This document shows, one piece after another, positions 52,663-62,766 of a stretch of DNA of 64,000 nt. The first letter of the stretch is position 1; each line of letters opens with the position of its first letter. The notes beneath the pieces are model-generated. The model had not been told where the DNA came from. It saw only the letters and a list, made by a program, of their open reading frames with translations, and made no database searches. This DNA comes from Methanolobus tindarius DSM 2278 (lineage in GTDB: Archaea > Halobacteriota > Methanosarcinia > Methanosarcinales > Methanosarcinaceae). A program made the translations under genes and the position numbers. Where the stretch lies: assembly GCF_000504205.1 (NCBI RefSeq), contig NZ_AZAJ01000001.1:1338879-1402878 (forward strand), given 5' to 3'.

Positions 52663-53967
52663 TCATCTGCCAGAAAAGACTGGCACTTCCTCATTTTTGA
52701 ATCGTAGAAGTTGTTTTGCAAGATGGCGCCTTGCACATGGAGGAACTTCATAGAATCCCGGAACAATATCTCTTTTAACTTCGGTTTTTTCTGGAATATC
52801 TGAGCTGGTGCTGCATTTCTTACACCTGTAACCCTGACCTGAGCCAGAAGATTTCATTCTCTTTCCACAGGAAGGACATGGAGGATTCCTGATATCATAA
52901 GCCTTTGACAGCTCTGTAATTTTTATCTTTTCAATGTTGATTGTATTTTCAGTAACACTGCCATAAACAACTACTCTGTCACCAGGAATCAGTTTACGAA
53001 TTAATTCCCTGAAATTCTTTGTAGGCTCAAAGGCAGCACAGTCAATGACATCTCCTGATACGTCTTTCAACATAAATATTGTATGTCCCCCTCTGATGGT
53101 CACGGGTTCGGAACAAACCTCACCTTCCAGAATATAGGAATGCATCTCTTCAATGTCACTAATTGATGAAACTGATACCAAATGCATATCTGTTCCCTGA
53201 TTGGTACGATAAATGCAGACTCGTTCCACAGGTTCTGAAACTACAAAGGAAGCAGCTTTTTTGACAGAACCTGCATCCTTTCCCCTGATTCCATAAAGAA
53301 CAGGATCACCTGAATGTGGAACACATACTACCATATCGTTTACCAGATCCACGGTGTCCCATGTGTCAGGATATGTCTGTTTATCTGCTTCAAAAAGAGA
53401 GCTTTCATCAACACTACGCCTGGTTCCCCATACATCTTTTTCCCTGTAAGCAAGAAACTCGTAAGTGTGGTCCCAGTCAGGATCAAGCATTGCCCCGCAT
53501 GCAGAAAGAGCACCTATAAGACCGCGTCCATTCTTGAAAGCCTGAAACTCAAGATTTAGTTCAGAAGCAAGTTCCTTTGCTTCATCTATTGTGATTACAT
53601 CTTTAACAGCACGTTTGAAAAAGGAACTTAGCTTGTCACTTACAGAATCGAACTGTTCCTCATCAACAAAAACAACACCAGGATTTGTATTTTCGTTATC
53701 CAGGCATGCCATTGATGATACTTTATCAGTAACATGTCCGATGATTTTCTCCTTATCATCACATTCAATAAACAGTGCCACTGATGCATTTCCGCGGGTC
53801 TTGAAGGGAATTGTAGGATTAAGGCGCACAAGTATTGGTTCTGATATAACCTGTGCAAATGAAGAAAGCTCGTCTCTTAAAAGAGCACACAAGTAGGTGG
53901 TGCACATCCCTTCCCTGGAATCTGTGTCATCAATTCCAATGACCATTTTAGTGATTTCACTGCTCAT
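52663..53967 (-). CDS. tiaS: tRNA(Ile2) 2-agmatinylcytidine synthetase TiaS
   Basis: 434 residues. TiaS attaches agmatine to C34 of tRNA-Ile2 so that it reads AUA rather than AUG; archaeal specific. N-terminal kinase-like TCKD domain (VIGIDDTDSREGMCTTYL, LNPTIPFKTRGNASVALF), central FLD, an OB domain (RGGHTIFMLKDVSGDVIDC) and a C-terminal zinc ribbon (CPSCGKRMKSSG, YRCKKC). The ATG at 53967 or an ATG seven codons later may start it. Confidence 0.96.
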   Translation of the reverse strand: MSSEITKMVIGIDDTDSREGMCTTYLCALLRDELSSFAQVISEPILVRLNPTIPFKTRGNASVALFIECDDKEKIIGHVTDKVSSMACLDNENTNPGVVFVDEEQFDSVSDKLSSFFKRAVKDVITIDEAKELASELNLEFQAFKNGRGLIGALSACGAMLDPDWDHTYEFLAYREKDVWGTRRSVDESSLFEADKQTYPDTWDTVDLVNDMVVCVPHSGDPVLYGIRGKDAGSVKKAASFVVSEPVERVCIYRTNQGTDMHLVSVSSISDIEEMHSYILEGEVCSEPVTIRGGHTIFMLKDVSGDVIDCAAFEPTKNFRELIRKLIPGDRVVVYGSVTENTINIEKIKITELSKAYDIRNPPCPSCGKRMKSSGSGQGYRCKKCSTSSDIPEKTEVKRDIVPGFYEVPPCARRHLAKQLLRFKNEEVPVFSGR

Positions 53968-54033
53968 TTGATCAATTGGAGATATTATTGATTAGTGTTA
54001 AATGATTCCTTAGGGATGAAAATTACCTGACTG

Positions 54034-55932
54034 TTATTCTTCTATTATCGGCAAAAGGACATGTATTTCAGTACCTTTACCAACTTCGCTGACTGCACGG
54101 ATAGAGCCCCCATGAGCCTCAACCACGCTTTTACAAAGATACAGGCCAAGACCATTTCCACCGTAACGGCGTGTAAGGGAACCATCTACCTGATAGAAGC
54201 GTTTGAAAATATTAGGCATTTCTTCCTGAGATATTCCTATACCCGTATCCCTGACAATGATTCTAATATTTTTGTCCTCGTGAGAAGCCACAACTGTAAT
54301 CAAACCATCAGATGGAGTGAATTTTAAGGCATTTTCAAGTATGTGTGAAAAGACCTGTTCCAGATAGGTAGTATTACCACATATGAAAGGCAGAGGAAAT
54401 GAGTATTCCTTTTTCATTTCAGGGAGCTCTTTGTCTTTAAAGACAAGCAACTCATCTATCACATTGTCAAGTACATTAACAATATTTATGGAATCAAGGT
54501 GATATTGTATATTTCCGGAACGGATATTCTGCATATATAATAGAGAATCAATTAGTTTATGCAACCTTTCAGCATTTTGAAGAATTACACCTATGCCTTT
54601 TTTCTGATCCTCATCCAGTGAACCCAAGTGTCCCTCAAAAAGTAGTTCACTATATCCTTTAATTGGAATCAGTGGTGTTTTGAGCTCGTGGGTTATATTT
54701 GCCATGAACTCGTCTTTCATACGGTCTAAGGATTCCAGTTCTTTATTGTTCTCAGCAACTTCCTTTGAATAGGATTTTATCTTTTCCTCATTCTCCCTTC
54801 TTTGTATTATCTTCCACGTACCTTCCATGAGAAGTGTTATCTGCCTGATATCAGAACTGTCATAGTTTCCATTCTTATTACCCACACCTGCTATCATGAC
54901 AATATTACCGGAATCAGATATTGGTATACAAAGATAATTACGGATATTTACATGACCTGCAGGAGAACCTTTTTTGATAGGAGAATCATCAGGATAATTA
55001 TTTGAGATAATAGGTTTACGCTGCTTTACGATCATCCCCCACAGATTATCTTCTGATATATTGCAATCCATATTTACCGTTTTAATCTCATAACCCGATT
55101 TTGTAATTTCAGACCATGAATACATGGCAAAAGTTGATTCAGCTTCATTAACAAAGCCAATATAGCCTACACTGCTTTCAGTAAGATTTATCGCTTTTTC
55201 AAGGGAAAAATCAAGGATTTCTTCTGTTGTAGAATCAGAGTATTGATTTAGTTCAAGCAGAGCTTCAAGTCGGGATTCATCCAGAAGCAGTGCTTTTTCA
55301 GCAATTATTCTGTCAGTAACATCTTCGCCTGATATGGTTACACCAGCAAATTTCCCATCCTCGATAAAAGAAACAGCATTCCAAAGAACAGTTTTTTTGG
55401 ATCCATCTGCACATAGAATAGGAACTTCGAGATCTGTGACAGAATCCAACTCTTCTGAGAGGAATTGATTCCAGTAAGAACGCATTTCTGATCTGTAGTC
55501 TTCAGGAAGAAGTAAAGAAAACCATTTGCTACCGCAAATCTGGCATTCATCATAGCCGGTGATTTCAAGGATTTTCTTATTGACACATGAAACATTCCCC
55601 TCTGTATCTAAAAAAAGTATAATCATAGGCAGGATATCCATTATCTTATGGGATTTTATCTTCTCATTCTCAATTACATTATTCATTTCCTGCATCCTGT
55701 GAACAAATAGTGAAACAATTATTCCAAACAACAGGATTATGAAAAACATTGAAAGGCGCATGTATATTTCATGAGTTGAAAGACCGAAAATCAAGCTATC
55801 CGGAAACGATCTTTGAGAGAAGAAAATGTAGTCCAGTAATGCATCTGTTAACCAGGAAAATATTCCAAAGATGAAGGAGAATACGATAATATTTCTGGTA
55901 CCCAGAAAATATCTATCAAGTACAGACATCAA
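54034..55932 (-). CDS. Membrane sensor histidine kinase (PAS-GAF-HisKA-HATPase)
   Basis: 632 residues. Two membrane helices near the N-terminus (~15-37, ~58-78), a PAS domain (~90-205, IILFLDTEGNVSCVNKKILE), a GAF domain (~225-380, SVGYIGFVNEAESTFAMYSW, IPISDSGNIVMIAGVGN), a HisKA dimerisation domain with the phosphoacceptor in NITHELKTPLIP (~412), and HATPase_c: LENALKFTPSD (N box), RDTGIGISQE (G1), FKRFYQVD (F), GGNGLGLYL (G2). Signal unknown; the external loop is short, so sensing is more likely through the cytosolic PAS/GAF. No response regulator adjoins it. Confidence 0.93.
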   Translation of the reverse strand: MMSVLDRYFLGTRNIIVFSFIFGIFSWLTDALLDYIFFSQRSFPDSLIFGLSTHEIYMRLSMFFIILLFGIIVSLFVHRMQEMNNVIENEKIKSHKIMDILPMIILFLDTEGNVSCVNKKILEITGYDECQICGSKWFSLLLPEDYRSEMRSYWNQFLSEELDSVTDLEVPILCADGSKKTVLWNAVSFIEDGKFAGVTISGEDVTDRIIAEKALLLDESRLEALLELNQYSDSTTEEILDFSLEKAINLTESSVGYIGFVNEAESTFAMYSWSEITKSGYEIKTVNMDCNISEDNLWGMIVKQRKPIISNNYPDDSPIKKGSPAGHVNIRNYLCIPISDSGNIVMIAGVGNKNGNYDSSDIRQITLLMEGTWKIIQRRENEEKIKSYSKEVAENNKELESLDRMKDEFMANITHELKTPLIPIKGYSELLFEGHLGSLDEDQKKGIGVILQNAERLHKLIDSLLYMQNIRSGNIQYHLDSINIVNVLDNVIDELLVFKDKELPEMKKEYSFPLPFICGNTTYLEQVFSHILENALKFTPSDGLITVVASHEDKNIRIIVRDTGIGISQEEMPNIFKRFYQVDGSLTRRYGGNGLGLYLCKSVVEAHGGSIRAVSEVGKGTEIHVLLPIIEE

Positions 55933-56178
55933 AAATACTCCTCAAATGAAATTTATATTTCGCCAATCTCTGGTTCCATATTTATACTCAACAAGCAATG
56001 CACCAACTATCGTAAAAAAACAAGATGTTATTGTATATACAACATTATTTCCGCACATCAGATAAATAATTTACTCATAAAATATTATTATTTGTTATTC
56101 ATAAGGATAAGGAGTCTGTATTTAAAGAGGATTTGCAAGATAATTATATATAGATGTGCAAACAATGCCTATTTACTT

Positions 56179-57159
56179 ATGACAAAAGACATCCTCATAC
56201 ATCAGATTATTGATGTATTACAGCAAGCCGGCTTTATGGTCTCAAAGCGATGTAACATTCGTCCACGTAGCTTTGACCTTGCAGCCAGAAAAGGGGATGT
56301 TCTCATCTTTTACAAGGTACTGTATAATATAGATGGCCTGAATGAGGAAACTGCAAGGGAAATGAAAAGCCTTGCACGCTATCTTGGAGGAACTGCTGTT
56401 CTTATAGGTGCTAAGACCAGAGATCAGATGCTGGAAGACAGCGTGGTTTACATGCGATATGACATTCCCGCTGTGAATGTCCAGACCCTCTATGACTATT
56501 TTGTAGAGGATGTACCACCTCTTGTATCCGCAGCTCCCGGTGGACTCTATGTATCTATTGATGGGGATGTGCTGAAAGAAGCACGCAAGAGAACTGCAAT
56601 GTCACTTGGAGCGCTTGCTACTGAACTTGGAGTGTCAAGGAGAACCATTAGCAAGTACGAAGAAGGAGGCATGGATGCGTCAATAGATATTGTACTTCAA
56701 CTTGAGGAGTTGCTGGATGTTGCACTTGCAAAATCCATAGACATACTCCAGTGTTTTGAAAAGCGAGCCAGTTTGGAGAAACCACAGCAGGAAAAGACCA
56801 GTGAAGCGCAACCGGATGATGGTATACTTGGAATGCTTAATGCTCTGGGATACCAGGTAATGTCCACAAGCCAGGCACCATTTAAGGCGATATCTAAGGA
56901 TACATCTGACACATTGCTTACAGGCGTAAGCACATACAGCAGCGCAATGATTAAGCGTGCAGATCTGATGAGCAGCATTTCCTGTGTTACAATGACAAAG
57001 TCGGTTTTTATAATAAACGGACAGATAAAATCCGAGACTGTGGAAAACACCGTGCTTATCGAAAAAACTGAACTGGATAAGCTATCTGGTACTGAGGAGC
57101 TTGCTGAGCTTATTGATGAAAGGACAAAGAAGCATAATATCAATATTGATATTTCCTGA
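56179..57159 (+). CDS. HTH regulator with nuclease-like N-terminal domain
   Basis: 326 residues from the ATG at 56179; TTATATATAG (56144-56153) gives a leaderless or very short leader start, and the frame extending to 56092 is non-coding. N-terminal ~120 residues (VLQQAGFMVSKRCNI, SFDLAARKGDVLIFYKVLYN, GGTAVLIGAKTRDQM) form a restriction-endonuclease-like fold common to a family of archaeal HTH proteins. Then a Xre/cro-type helix-turn-helix (MSLGALATELGVSRRTISKY, ~165-185) and a C-terminal domain resembling the N-terminal one (IKRADLMSSISCVTMTKSVF). Regulator of unknown genes. Confidence 0.85.
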   Translation: MTKDILIHQIIDVLQQAGFMVSKRCNIRPRSFDLAARKGDVLIFYKVLYNIDGLNEETAREMKSLARYLGGTAVLIGAKTRDQMLEDSVVYMRYDIPAVNVQTLYDYFVEDVPPLVSAAPGGLYVSIDGDVLKEARKRTAMSLGALATELGVSRRTISKYEEGGMDASIDIVLQLEELLDVALAKSIDILQCFEKRASLEKPQQEKTSEAQPDDGILGMLNALGYQVMSTSQAPFKAISKDTSDTLLTGVSTYSSAMIKRADLMSSISCVTMTKSVFIINGQIKSETVENTVLIEKTELDKLSGTEELAELIDERTKKHNINIDIS

Positions 57160-57261
57160 TATCATTAAAGGTACTGAAAACTTACAGAGATTCCCTGAAT
57201 ATTTCGACTTTTTTGGCAAATCCAAAACCCTAATATACAGAAATCCCTTTTAGAACTAACA

Positions 57262-57870
57262 ATGACTACCAACATTGCAGTACTTGTTTCAGGAAGAGGA
57301 TCGAACTTACAGTCCATTATAGATAATATCGAAAGCGGATACATTGGGAATGCAAAGATATCCGTTGTTATAAGCGATGTTGGTGACGCGTATGCACTTG
57401 AGCGTGCACGCAATCATGGAATTACTGATGTGTTTGTCGACCCTTCGGATTATTCAGGTAAACAGGAATACGAAAAAGAGATAATGGAAGTCCTGAAAGA
57501 CAATGATGTCGATTTGATACTCCTTGCAGGATACATGCGTCTTGTTGGTAAAGACCTGATAGCAGCATACCGTAACAGTATAATAAACATACATCCTGCA
57601 CTGCTCCCTTCTTTCAAAGGACTTCATGCACAACAACAGGCTTTTGAATATGGCGTGAAGGTAAGTGGCTGTACAGTTCACTTTGTTGATGAAGGAATGG
57701 ATACCGGACCTATAATTATACAGAAATGCGTGCCTGTACTTGACACAGATACTGCAGATGACCTTGCAGCCCGCATACTTGAACAGGAACACAAGATTTT
57801 TCCGGAAGCTGTGAAACTCTTTGTTGAGGGTAAACTTAAAGTGGAAGGTCGAATTGTAGTACACACATAA
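57262..57870 (+). CDS. purN: Phosphoribosylglycinamide formyltransferase (PurN)
   Basis: 202 residues. Uses 10-formyl-tetrahydrofolate to formylate GAR in purine synthesis. N-terminal substrate loop VLVSGRGSNLQSII, catalytic block INIHPALLPSFKGLHAQ with the Asn-His pair, and the catalytic Asp in VDEGMDTGPIIIQ. Most methanogens without folate use formate-dependent PurT instead, so PurN fits a THF-using species. TATA (CTAATATACAG, ~57229-57239) gives a leaderless start. First gene of the C1 cluster. Confidence 0.95.
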   Translation: MTTNIAVLVSGRGSNLQSIIDNIESGYIGNAKISVVISDVGDAYALERARNHGITDVFVDPSDYSGKQEYEKEIMEVLKDNDVDLILLAGYMRLVGKDLIAAYRNSIINIHPALLPSFKGLHAQQQAFEYGVKVSGCTVHFVDEGMDTGPIIIQKCVPVLDTDTADDLAARILEQEHKIFPEAVKLFVEGKLKVEGRIVVHT

Positions 57871-57946
57871 ATAAACTCATATTAACCAAATACGACCCTG
57901 GTAAGCCAGGATTTCAAAAACATATACAATCTTTAACGTGGTAACA

Positions 57947-59182
57947 ATGTCTTACATCTCAGAAATTGACCCGGATATTGCAGAAGCCTTAAGGCTTGAA
58001 GCAAACCGTCAGGATTACAAGCTGAACCTGATAGCATCAGAAAACTATGCAAGCCGTGCTGTAATGGAAGCACAGGGCTCTGTCATGACAAACAAATACG
58101 CAGAAGGATACTCTGGAAAGCGCTACTATGGCGGTTGCGAATTTGTAGATATTGCAGAAGACCTTGCTATTGAGAGAGCAAAGGAGATCTTTGGTGCTGA
58201 ACACATAAATGTGCAGCCACACTCAGGTTCCGGTTCTAATATGGCATGTTATTTCTCAGTCCTCAAACCAGGGGACACCATCATGTCAATGGACCTCACA
58301 CACGGTGGTCACCTTTCACACGGAAGCCCTGTAAACTTTGCAGGACAGCTCTATAATATAGTACCATACGGTGTTGACAAGGAGACAGAAGCCCTTGACT
58401 ACGATGCACTTATGGCAATGGCAAAGGAACACAAGCCACAAATGATTGTCTGCGGTGCTTCAGCATACTCTAAGACACTCGACTTCAAGGCATTCAAAGA
58501 CATCGCTGATGAAGTGGGAGCATACCTCCTTGCAGATATCGCACACATTGCAGGTCTTGTAGCTGCTGGTGCACACCCAAGTCCTGTAGAATACGCTGAT
58601 TTTGTCACAACCACAACCCACAAGACCCTCAGAGGTCCAAGAGGTGGAATGGTAATGTGCAAGGAAGAGTACGCAAAGGACCTGAACAGGTCCGTTTTCC
58701 CTGGAATTCAGGGAGGACCTCTCATGCACATAATTGCTGCTAAGGCTGTTGCATTCAAGGAAGCACTTGGAGAGCAGTTCAAAGCAGACCAGTTCCAGAC
58801 AGTAAAGAACGCAGATGCCCTTGCAAAGGAACTTCAGGCAAGAGAATTTGACATAGTATCCGGTGGAACTGACAATCACGTAATGCTCCTTAACCTTAAC
58901 AAGTTCGACATCACAGGAAAAGAAGCTGAAGCTGGAATGAGCAAGGCAGGAATTGTCCTTAACAAGAACACAATCCCATTTGAGACCAGAAGCCCATTCA
59001 TTACAAGCGGAATAAGAATCGGTACACCTGCAGCAACAACAAGAGGAATGAAAGAAGACCAGATGAAGGAAATCGCAGAATACATTGCAGAGGTCGTTAA
59101 CAACCTTGACAATGATTCAGTCCTCCACGGTGTCAATTCCGATGTTGAGCAGATGTGCAGCGGATTCCCTGTTTACAAGTAA
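57947..59182 (+). CDS. glyA: Serine hydroxymethyltransferase
   Basis: 411 residues from the ATG at 57947 (GTGGTAAC upstream; the GTG at 57938 is unlikely). Fold type I PLP enzyme: [19 protein letters not shown], the PLP Lys in [16 protein letters not shown] (~225), and [17 protein letters not shown]. Interconverts serine and glycine with methylene transfer to THF (or H4MPT in some archaea); with folD next door, THF is the likely partner here. Stands 77 nt after purN. Confidence 0.96.
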   Translation: MSYISEIDPDIAEALRLEANRQDYKLNLIASENYASRAVMEAQGSVMTNKYAEGYSGKRYYGGCEFVDIAEDLAIERAKEIFGAEHINVQPHSGSGSNMACYFSVLKPGDTIMSMDLTHGGHLSHGSPVNFAGQLYNIVPYGVDKETEALDYDALMAMAKEHKPQMIVCGASAYSKTLDFKAFKDIADEVGAYLLADIAHIAGLVAAGAHPSPVEYADFVTTTTHKTLRGPRGGMVMCKEEYAKDLNRSVFPGIQGGPLMHIIAAKAVAFKEALGEQFKADQFQTVKNADALAKELQAREFDIVSGGTDNHVMLLNLNKFDITGKEAEAGMSKAGIVLNKNTIPFETRSPFITSGIRIGTPAATTRGMKEDQMKEIAEYIAEVVNNLDNDSVLHGVNSDVEQMCSGFPVYK

Positions 59183-59227
59183 ATTAAAAACGCAGGCTGT
59201 ATAGAAACTACATCAGGTGTTTGCATA

Positions 59228-60088
59228 ATGGCAGAAGAGAACTACGATTCCAGGAAGATAGACGGCAGAAGCCTGTCAAAGAAAGTGGAAGAGCAGGTAA
59301 AACAGGGAGTTGACAAGCTAAAAGCAGAGAAGGGAGTTATTCCCGGACTTGCAACCATACTTGTTGGCGAAGACCCTGCATCCAAGATGTATGTCCGCCT
59401 TAAACACAAGGCATGTGAAAGAGTTGGCATACATGCAGAGGATCATAATATGCCTGAGTCCACCACACAGGAAGAACTTATGCTGCGTATTCAGGAATTG
59501 AATGCCAGGAAGGACATACATGGAATTCTCCTGCAGTTACCTCTTCCAGAACACCTTGATGATAAATCTGCAATGCTTGCAATTGACCCTGCAAAGGATG
59601 CAGATGGATTCCACCCATACAACATGGGTAAGCTCCTCATCGGTGATGAAGGGCTAGTACCATGTACTCCAAAAGGTGTTATCAGAGCACTTGAAGAATA
59701 TAACGTGGAAATTCAGGGAAAACATGCAGTCATCGTTGGACACAGTAATGTTGTTGGAAAACCAATGGCTGCAATGTTAATCAACAGGAATGCAACGGTT
59801 TCTGTATGCCATGTTTTCACCGACGATCTGACCAAGTTCACACTTGATGCAGATATCCTTGTGGTCGGAACCGGTGTTATGCACCTCATTAAAGCTGATA
59901 TGGTGAAGGAAGGTGCAGTGATCTTCGATGTAGGAATCACCGAGAAAGAAGGCAAGGTTTACGGGGATGTTGATTTCGATAATGTCGTGAAGAAGGCTTC
60001 ACTGATAACCCCTGTTCCAGGAGGCGTTGGTCCTATGACCATTGCAATTCTCATGGAACACGTGCTTATGTCAGCTTCAAACTGCTGA
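59228..60088 (+). CDS. folD: Methylene-THF dehydrogenase/cyclohydrolase (FolD)
   Basis: 286 residues. Family blocks: [17 protein letters not shown] with the catalytic Lys (~60), [34 protein letters not shown], and the NAD(P)-site [14 protein letters not shown] followed by [10 protein letters not shown] and [13 protein letters not shown]. Interconverts methylene-THF and formyl-THF, linking glyA to purN. FolD is rare in methanogens that use only tetrahydromethanopterin. GGTG precedes the ATG. Confidence 0.96.
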   Translation: MAEENYDSRKIDGRSLSKKVEEQVKQGVDKLKAEKGVIPGLATILVGEDPASKMYVRLKHKACERVGIHAEDHNMPESTTQEELMLRIQELNARKDIHGILLQLPLPEHLDDKSAMLAIDPAKDADGFHPYNMGKLLIGDEGLVPCTPKGVIRALEEYNVEIQGKHAVIVGHSNVVGKPMAAMLINRNATVSVCHVFTDDLTKFTLDADILVVGTGVMHLIKADMVKEGAVIFDVGITEKEGKVYGDVDFDNVVKKASLITPVPGGVGPMTIAILMEHVLMSASNC

Positions 60089-60175
60089 TAAGCACACTTA
60101 TATTTTATTAATTGAATACTATTTTGGCAAAACTTTTTGCCCATTTACCTTTGATTAAAACTACCAGGTTGAATA

Positions 60176-61411
60176 ATGGTTGTTGATGTAGACATATGCG
60201 GCTTGAAAGTTGGTGACGAGCATCCTGTAAGACTTATGGGTATCATCAATCTGAGCAAGGAATCCTTTTACAAGGGTTCTGTTGTTAGTAACGATTCTCT
60301 TCTTGATGTTGCACAAAAGATGATTGATGACGGTGCGACTATACTTGATATTGGTGCCCGTTCAACATGGCCACTTGCAAATCCGGTTATCAGTAAGGAA
60401 GAAGAACTTAATCGCATGACACCTGCACTGGAAATGCTGAATGACAATGTGGATGCCCTCATTTCTGTAGATACTGTTTATGCCAGCGTTGCTAAAGAAT
60501 CCCTGAAACATGGTGCGGATATAATCAATGACGTTTCCGGATTTACGACAAATCCTGGAATGGTGGATGTTGTTGCCGAATACGACTGTCCTGCTGTTGT
60601 TATGGCATCTGAAAAGGTTCCTGGTGACCCAATTGGAATGGATGCAATCATGCAATCTCTTGCTGACATCATCAGCAGAGCAGATGCAAAGGGTATCGAC
60701 ACCAGCAAGTTCATCCTTGACCCGGCAGTAGGTAAATGGATACCTGAAAAAGACCCGATTTTTGATTTTGAGACCATAGATCAGTTCGAAAGTCTCAGGG
60801 TTTTTGGCAGACCACTGCTTGCAGCAGTATCACGAAAATCCTGCATCGATGCTGTGCTTCACAAACCGGCAAATGAAAGGCTGTATGGAAGCCTTGCTGC
60901 AACTGCAATTGTTATTCACAAAGGTGCCCACATTGTAAGAACCCATGATGTCGCTGAAACAAAGGATGTAGTTGAAGTAGCGGCTGCAATGAGAAAAAGA
61001 CAGCCGATTGTTAAAGAAGGAGATTTTGAGGTCACTATTTCAGATATAACGCACCCTGATGATGCTGAATATCTCATGAAAAGCATGAAGGTTACAGGTT
61101 CCGGTGCAAAGGTCATGAAGAACAAGACTGTGAGCAAGGTTGTTCGTGTGAATAACATTACAACCACAGAAGCACTGATAATCAAGCAGGAGATCCTTGC
61201 AAGAGGTGGCGATGCTGCCCTTGAACGTGATGCTGTGTCACACGAAACCGACAAGACTGATGTACTCATAATAGGTACCATATTACAATTTGAGAAACTG
61301 GTCCATAAGCTCTCATTCCAGGCACGCAACCTTCCGCTTATTGCAGAGATGATTGCGGAAGTGCTTGAAAATGATATGGATGTTGAGCATGGTTACCTGA
61401 GGGAACTATGA
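60176..61411 (+). CDS. Dihydropteroate synthase-like protein
   Basis: 411 residues. The N-terminal ~265 residues are a pterin-binding TIM barrel (VRLMGIINLSKESFYKG, TILDIGARSTWP, SVDTVYASVAKESLKHG, ADIINDVSGF, PLLAAVSRKS). The C-terminal ~145 residues (VTISDITHPDDAEYLMKSMK, GTILQFEKLVHKL) are an extension typical of archaeal DHPS-related proteins. In the context of folate genes it may be the folate DHPS; a role in methanopterin synthesis is the alternative. The next gene starts within its stop codon. Confidence 0.85.
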   Translation: MVVDVDICGLKVGDEHPVRLMGIINLSKESFYKGSVVSNDSLLDVAQKMIDDGATILDIGARSTWPLANPVISKEEELNRMTPALEMLNDNVDALISVDTVYASVAKESLKHGADIINDVSGFTTNPGMVDVVAEYDCPAVVMASEKVPGDPIGMDAIMQSLADIISRADAKGIDTSKFILDPAVGKWIPEKDPIFDFETIDQFESLRVFGRPLLAAVSRKSCIDAVLHKPANERLYGSLAATAIVIHKGAHIVRTHDVAETKDVVEVAAAMRKRQPIVKEGDFEVTISDITHPDDAEYLMKSMKVTGSGAKVMKNKTVSKVVRVNNITTTEALIIKQEILARGGDAALERDAVSHETDKTDVLIIGTILQFEKLVHKLSFQARNLPLIAEMIAEVLENDMDVEHGYLREL

Positions 61412-62028
61412 TAATCTCATCTGCAAAGCCCTTTGAAGAAATACTTGAAATGCTGAAAGACGAGGATGACATATTCGTTATTGGCTGTAATGCATGTGCT
61501 GCAAAGATACATGTTGGCGGCGAACCTGAAGTTCTTGAAATGTGCCAGCGTCTTGAAGATGCAGGAAAACATGTTATTGGCTGGGTTATCCCCAGTGCAG
61601 CCTGTAGTGTGGCTTCATATGATTCACTCGTTGAAAAAAACCCTGCAATAAAGGAGGCAAAGACTATTCTTGTAATGGCCTGCGGAAGTGGAGTTTCTAT
61701 TGTAGCCGGTGTTGTGGATATGCCGGTTTATCCTTCAAATGACACTGTATCCCTTGGAGGAAGAACTCAGGGAGAGGTTGTTCCTGAACTCTGTGCCATG
61801 TGTGGCGAATGTAAGATCTATTACTTTGGCAGCGTTTGCCCGAAGAGTTTATGCCCCAAACATTTACTGAACGGTCCTTGTGGAGGTTCAGTAAACAAAA
61901 AATGCGAAGTCGATCCTGAAAAGGACTGTGCATGGGAACTTATCTGCAACAGGCTTGAAAAAATAGGAAGACTTGACCTGCTTGACATCACATGGGATGC
62001 CGAAGAAGGCACTAAAGATTCAGTCTGA
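61408..62028 (+). CDS. MetV-like protein (methylene-THF reductase C-terminal domain family)
   Basis: 206 residues starting with ATG that overlaps the previous stop (ATGA). Cys-rich, with CNACAAKIHVGG, CSVASYDS, ELCAMCGECKIYYF, CPKSLCPKHLLNGPCGG and CEVDPEKDCAW, likely ligands for Fe-S or zinc. This domain is fused or paired to MetF in acetogens (MetV). No MetF is found in the window, so a partner elsewhere or a different role is implied. It overlaps the 3' end of the convergent regulator gene by 9 nt. Confidence 0.8.
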   Translation: MIISSAKPFEEILEMLKDEDDIFVIGCNACAAKIHVGGEPEVLEMCQRLEDAGKHVIGWVIPSAACSVASYDSLVEKNPAIKEAKTILVMACGSGVSIVAGVVDMPVYPSNDTVSLGGRTQGEVVPELCAMCGECKIYYFGSVCPKSLCPKHLLNGPCGGSVNKKCEVDPEKDCAWELICNRLEKIGRLDLLDITWDAEEGTKDSV

Positions 62029-62766
62029 TATAACTGCAAATTTATTATTGTTGTCCTGAATTGCCGATAAATTACTTGCAGGATAATATTTCCTAAACCT
62101 TCCATCTTTTTCATCACGTATCATATTTTCATCTTTCAACCTGGTTATGTGCCAGTGAATAGTGCTCTTGTCAACCCCGATTTTTTCAGATAATTCCTTA
62201 CCAGTCACACCTGGTTCATCACATATTGTTTCCAGGACACACTTTCTGGTATCACCTTGCATATTAGAACCTGCAGCTTGCAGATCGTTCTCATTGGAAT
62301 TCCCTTTGCTGAAGTAATTAATAAATCGCCCCTGCTTTAGAGCAATAAGTAGATTTGAAAGCTGAAGCTTATCAGCATGATACCTGAAGGTTCCTCTTTT
62401 CATCTTCAGTTCTGAAAGAACATCACTCTCTGAGCACCCAGGATTTTCTGATACATATGAAAGTATCTTTTCCCTGTTCTTTTCACCTTTTGTACATGCT
62501 ACTTTTCCAAGAAGCAACGGGATGAATTTACCTATTGAAACTATGATGAACCAGATGGTACAACCTATCCATATGAATTTGAAATATAAGGGAAGATCCC
62601 AGAAAGTCAGAATTCCATCTGAACCTGTATTATGGATATTCTCCGGAGGAATGTCTTCTGGAGGTTCAAAGGTGACATAAACTTCGGCACTTGCAACATA
62701 ACAATTGCAGATAATCAAAATCAAAAAAATTATTATTTTCAAGGTGTCGTGTAACTTTAATTTCAA
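62020..62766 (-). CDS. Membrane-bound regulator with two winged-helix domains
   Basis: 248 residues. Signal-anchor helix ~9-27, external loop of ~30 residues, second helix ~50-80, then two wHTH domains in the cytoplasm: ILSYVSENPGCSESDVLSEL with RGTFRYHADKLQ (~100-145) and VLETICDEPGVTGKELSEKI with STIHWHITRLKDE (~178-220). This one-component layout couples an external signal to DNA binding. The start must be TTG at 62764-62766; the frame is closed by a TGA seven codons upstream. Convergent with the MetV-like gene. Confidence 0.8.
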   Translation of the reverse strand: MKLKLHDTLKIIIFLILIICNCYVASAEVYVTFEPPEDIPPENIHNTGSDGILTFWDLPLYFKFIWIGCTIWFIIVSIGKFIPLLLGKVACTKGEKNREKILSYVSENPGCSESDVLSELKMKRGTFRYHADKLQLSNLLIALKQGRFINYFSKGNSNENDLQAAGSNMQGDTRKCVLETICDEPGVTGKELSEKIGVDKSTIHWHITRLKDENMIRDEKDGRFRKYYPASNLSAIQDNNNKFAVISD

